Assembly: GCF_001637325.1 (NCBI RefSeq)
Contig: NZ_LRXL01000045.1
Span: forward strand, 124,001 to 188,000
Direction of reading: 5' to 3'
DNA from: Cochleicola gelatinilyticus
Lineage (GTDB): Bacteria; Bacteroidota; Bacteroidia; Flavobacteriales; Flavobacteriaceae
Length of the DNA stretch: 64,000 nt
Below the pieces are notes generated by a model that was not told where the DNA came from, did not search any database, and saw only the letters and a list, made by a program, of their open reading frames with translations. Shown here in pieces: positions 62,342-64,000 of the stretch (positions are counted from its first letter, which is position 1; each line of letters starts with the position of its first letter). The position numbers were made by a program, and so were the translations under genes.

Positions 62342-63157
62342 TTAATTATTTCCCAAGATGAGAGGCAAACCACTTTCGCCACCTCCAACAACGATCACTT
62401 TCGAATTTGGAGATTGTGAAAGTTGAACTGTAGCATCAATACCTTTATCCTGTAGAATCTTATCTGTTAACGATGCACTTAATATTCGGTTAGCATCTGC
62501 TTTACCTTGTGCTTCAATACGAACCTTTTCAGCCTCTTTTGAAGCTGTGACCAAACGGAACTCATATTCTAAAGATTCCTGTTCTTGACGTAATTTACGC
62601 TCGATAGCTTCTTTAATAGTATTTGGAAGTGTAACGTCACGTACTAATACTTCATTTAATTGTACGTATTGTTTTTCTAAAATTACTTTGGTTTCAGCAA
62701 AAATCTCATCCTGAATCGCATCCCGTTTGCTGCTGTAAAGTTGTTCTGGCGTATATCGTCCTACAACACTACGCGCAGCACTACGAATAGCAGGCTGTAT
62801 TACACGTTGCAGATAATTCTCTCCTAAGGATTGGTGCAAGTTTCCAAGGTCTTTGTAAACTGGCTCATACCAAGCTGATGCTTCAATTAAAATTTCTAAT
62901 CCGTTAGAAGAAAGAACTCTCATTTTTTCGAATAATTCCTGCTGACGTACTTCGTATACAAATACTTTATTCCAAGGGGCTACAATATGAAAGCCTTCCC
63001 CCATGGGTGGCTCATCTGTAACTACACCATTTTTAAAAGTTTTATAGAGAACCCCCGCCTCTCCCGAATCTATCGTTACAGCTGATTTTGCAATCACAAT
63101 AATAAGAATAATGATAATAATAATTACGGGAATCCCGATTTTAGGTAATTTGTCCAT
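62342..63157 (-). CDS. prohibitin-like SPFH/Band 7 membrane protein
   Basis: A 271-residue protein with an N-terminal membrane helix (residues 8-28), a Band 7/SPFH domain (SGEAGVLYKTFKNGVV; GFHIVAPWNKVFVYEVR; AARSVVGRYTPEQLYS) and a long helical segment with EAEKVRIEAQGKADANR typical of prohibitins, then a Gly-rich end. Such proteins form ring or cage oligomers that organise membrane proteins and proteases such as FtsH. It is 19 bp after the large membrane protein gene on the same strand. Confidence 0.92.
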   Translation of the reverse strand: MDKLPKIGIPVIIIIIILIIVIAKSAVTIDSGEAGVLYKTFKNGVVTDEPPMGEGFHIVAPWNKVFVYEVRQQELFEKMRVLSSNGLEILIEASAWYEPVYKDLGNLHQSLGENYLQRVIQPAIRSAARSVVGRYTPEQLYSSKRDAIQDEIFAETKVILEKQYVQLNEVLVRDVTLPNTIKEAIERKLRQEQESLEYEFRLVTASKEAEKVRIEAQGKADANRILSASLTDKILQDKGIDATVQLSQSPNSKVIVVGGGESGLPLILGNN

Positions 63158-63176
63158 GTGTGTTTTTTATTTTCTG

Positions 63177-64000
63177 TTATATAAGTCCGTTGTATTTTCT
63201 AATAAACCACTCAAGTGATAAGGTAAGTACGATAAGTCCTAGTAAATATTTCCAATCGATTAAAGGTACCACTTTTTGTTCGCTTTTCTGAATTTGCTGA
63301 TATCGATCGTCTTCCAATAATGCGTTAATTGCGTCGGAAACCTTTGTAACAAAATAAGCCTCTCCTTTTGTATTGCTGGCAATTCGATTTAATTTAGAAA
63401 CATTCGCATTTAAAAATTGCTGTTCTACATTAAAATCTAAAATGGTAAAACTTCCACTTCTTGAAACCGTTTCGTCTTGTACTGAAACAGTATACGAATA
63501 ACTGCCTGGTGGAAGACTATTAAGATCCACCTCGTAAAAATTATTTTTTAATAATAAAGGAAATACTGCGCGTTCTTTAGTCTCTTGATTTACGGCTGTA
63601 ATTTGAAGCGACACTCTAGCGTCGAACACAAAATTTTTATCAAAATATTGCGCAGAAATACGAATTGGATTGTTGTTATAATAAAAAGTTTCACTACTTA
63701 CTTCCAAACGGCTTCTTCGTTTATTTGAAGCTAAATACTGTACCATTTTTGCAATAAATTCATCAAAAGATTCAAAGCTATTCGATTCGAGGTACGATTG
63801 TGCTCTCCACTTCCAAAGTCCTTCACCATCCCAAATCGCATCACGCTTCCCATTAACCTCCGTAGTTGCTAATAAGGCGCTTTCACTTGCAAATCCATCG
63901 ATAGCTTGATCTAACAATATTTCGTGAGGAACGGTAATTGAAAGCTCTCCGAATAGAGTATGCAGTGGAGGGAAATTTTCAAAACCAATATCTTCTACCG
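63177..64000 (-). CDS. large membrane protein, C-terminal part (5' end outside the window)
   Basis: The frame is open to the right edge, giving 273 codons plus the stop. The C-terminus has one membrane helix (WKYLLGLIVLTLSLEWFI) followed by a short basic end. The preceding region, with DGEGLWKWRAQSYLESNSFESFDEF and a beta-rich Ig-like part (SYTVSVQDETVSRSGSFTI), resembles the C-terminal half of the large flavobacterial membrane proteins with vWA or glutamine-amidotransferase-like parts. I could not see that N-terminal part, so the family is inferred from this half only. Confidence 0.7.
   Translation of the reverse strand, partial: VEDIGFENFPPLHTLFGELSITVPHEILLDQAIDGFASESALLATTEVNGKRDAIWDGEGLWKWRAQSYLESNSFESFDEFIAKMVQYLASNKRRSRLEVSSETFYYNNNPIRISAQYFDKNFVFDARVSLQITAVNQETKERAVFPLLLKNNFYEVDLNSLPPGSYSYTVSVQDETVSRSGSFTILDFNVEQQFLNANVSKLNRIASNTKGEAYFVTKVSDAINALLEDDRYQQIQKSEQKVVPLIDWKYLLGLIVLTLSLEWFIRKYNGLI

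Overview
The window is chromosomal DNA of a member of the Bacteroidetes, most likely a marine Flavobacteriaceae. The evidence is the AT-rich composition, the short (about 290-residue) Bacteroidetes-type primary sigma factor, promoters resembling TTG-N18-TAnnTTTG, a lipoprotein Omp85 (TamL) paired with TamB, the histidine gene order hisG-D-C-B-H-A-F-IE, and many families typical of the group. No rRNA, tRNA, transposase, prophage or CRISPR array was seen. Most of the window looks like ordinary core genome, with genes in short operons separated by clear hairpin terminators.

Layout. 1-4.7 kb: the end of an MFS exporter, a secreted glutaredoxin-like protein, a DEAD-box RNA helicase, the 23S rRNA methyltransferase RlmF and a DedA/VTT membrane protein. 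4.8-7.2 kb: a stand-alone DEAD/DEAH helicase, then a 400-bp gene-free stretch, then three very small genes, two of which encode clearly related 28-29-residue basic peptides. 7.2-9.1 kb: an apparent cold-response operon (cold-shock-domain protein, RNA helicase, DUF1456). 9.1-13.2 kb: an OMPLA-like phospholipase, the pseudouridine synthase RluE, a GC-rich intergenic element and a lipoprotein dipeptidase. 13.2-21.3 kb: the TamB-TamL envelope assembly operon with a secreted partner. 21.4-23.7 kb: an aldo/keto reductase and RpoD. 23.7-36 kb: an SLC13 permease, three separate MscS-type channels, an OmpA lipoprotein, a D-Ala-D-Ala dipeptidase, two SDRs and an M16 protease. 36-44 kb: an EEP hydrolase, thioesterase, DUF72, LolA-like protein, BNR/sortilin-like protein and succinate-semialdehyde dehydrogenase. 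44-50 kb: a SatD-DUF3307 pair preceded by four exact-period 29-bp dyad repeats, DUF2461, a TruA-like enzyme, CorA and a membrane LytTR regulator. 50-51.4 kb: a serine hydrolase. 51.5-58.8 kb: the complete histidine operon, read leftward and preceded by a leader peptide with four consecutive His codons and an attenuator. 58.9-64 kb: a double-OmpA membrane protein, an HhH-type membrane protein, an SSS symporter, a prohibitin-like protein and the 3' part of a large membrane protein.

The observations I consider most worth follow-up are the paralogous mini-peptides at 6740-6995, the SatD-type regulator (cyclase-like fold plus HTH) with its 4 x 29-bp operator array at 45866-45974, and the histidine leader/attenuator at 58646-58772. 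Non-ATG starts also recur at well-supported genes (TTG for tamB, an MscS gene and the symporter; probably CTG for the LytTR gene).
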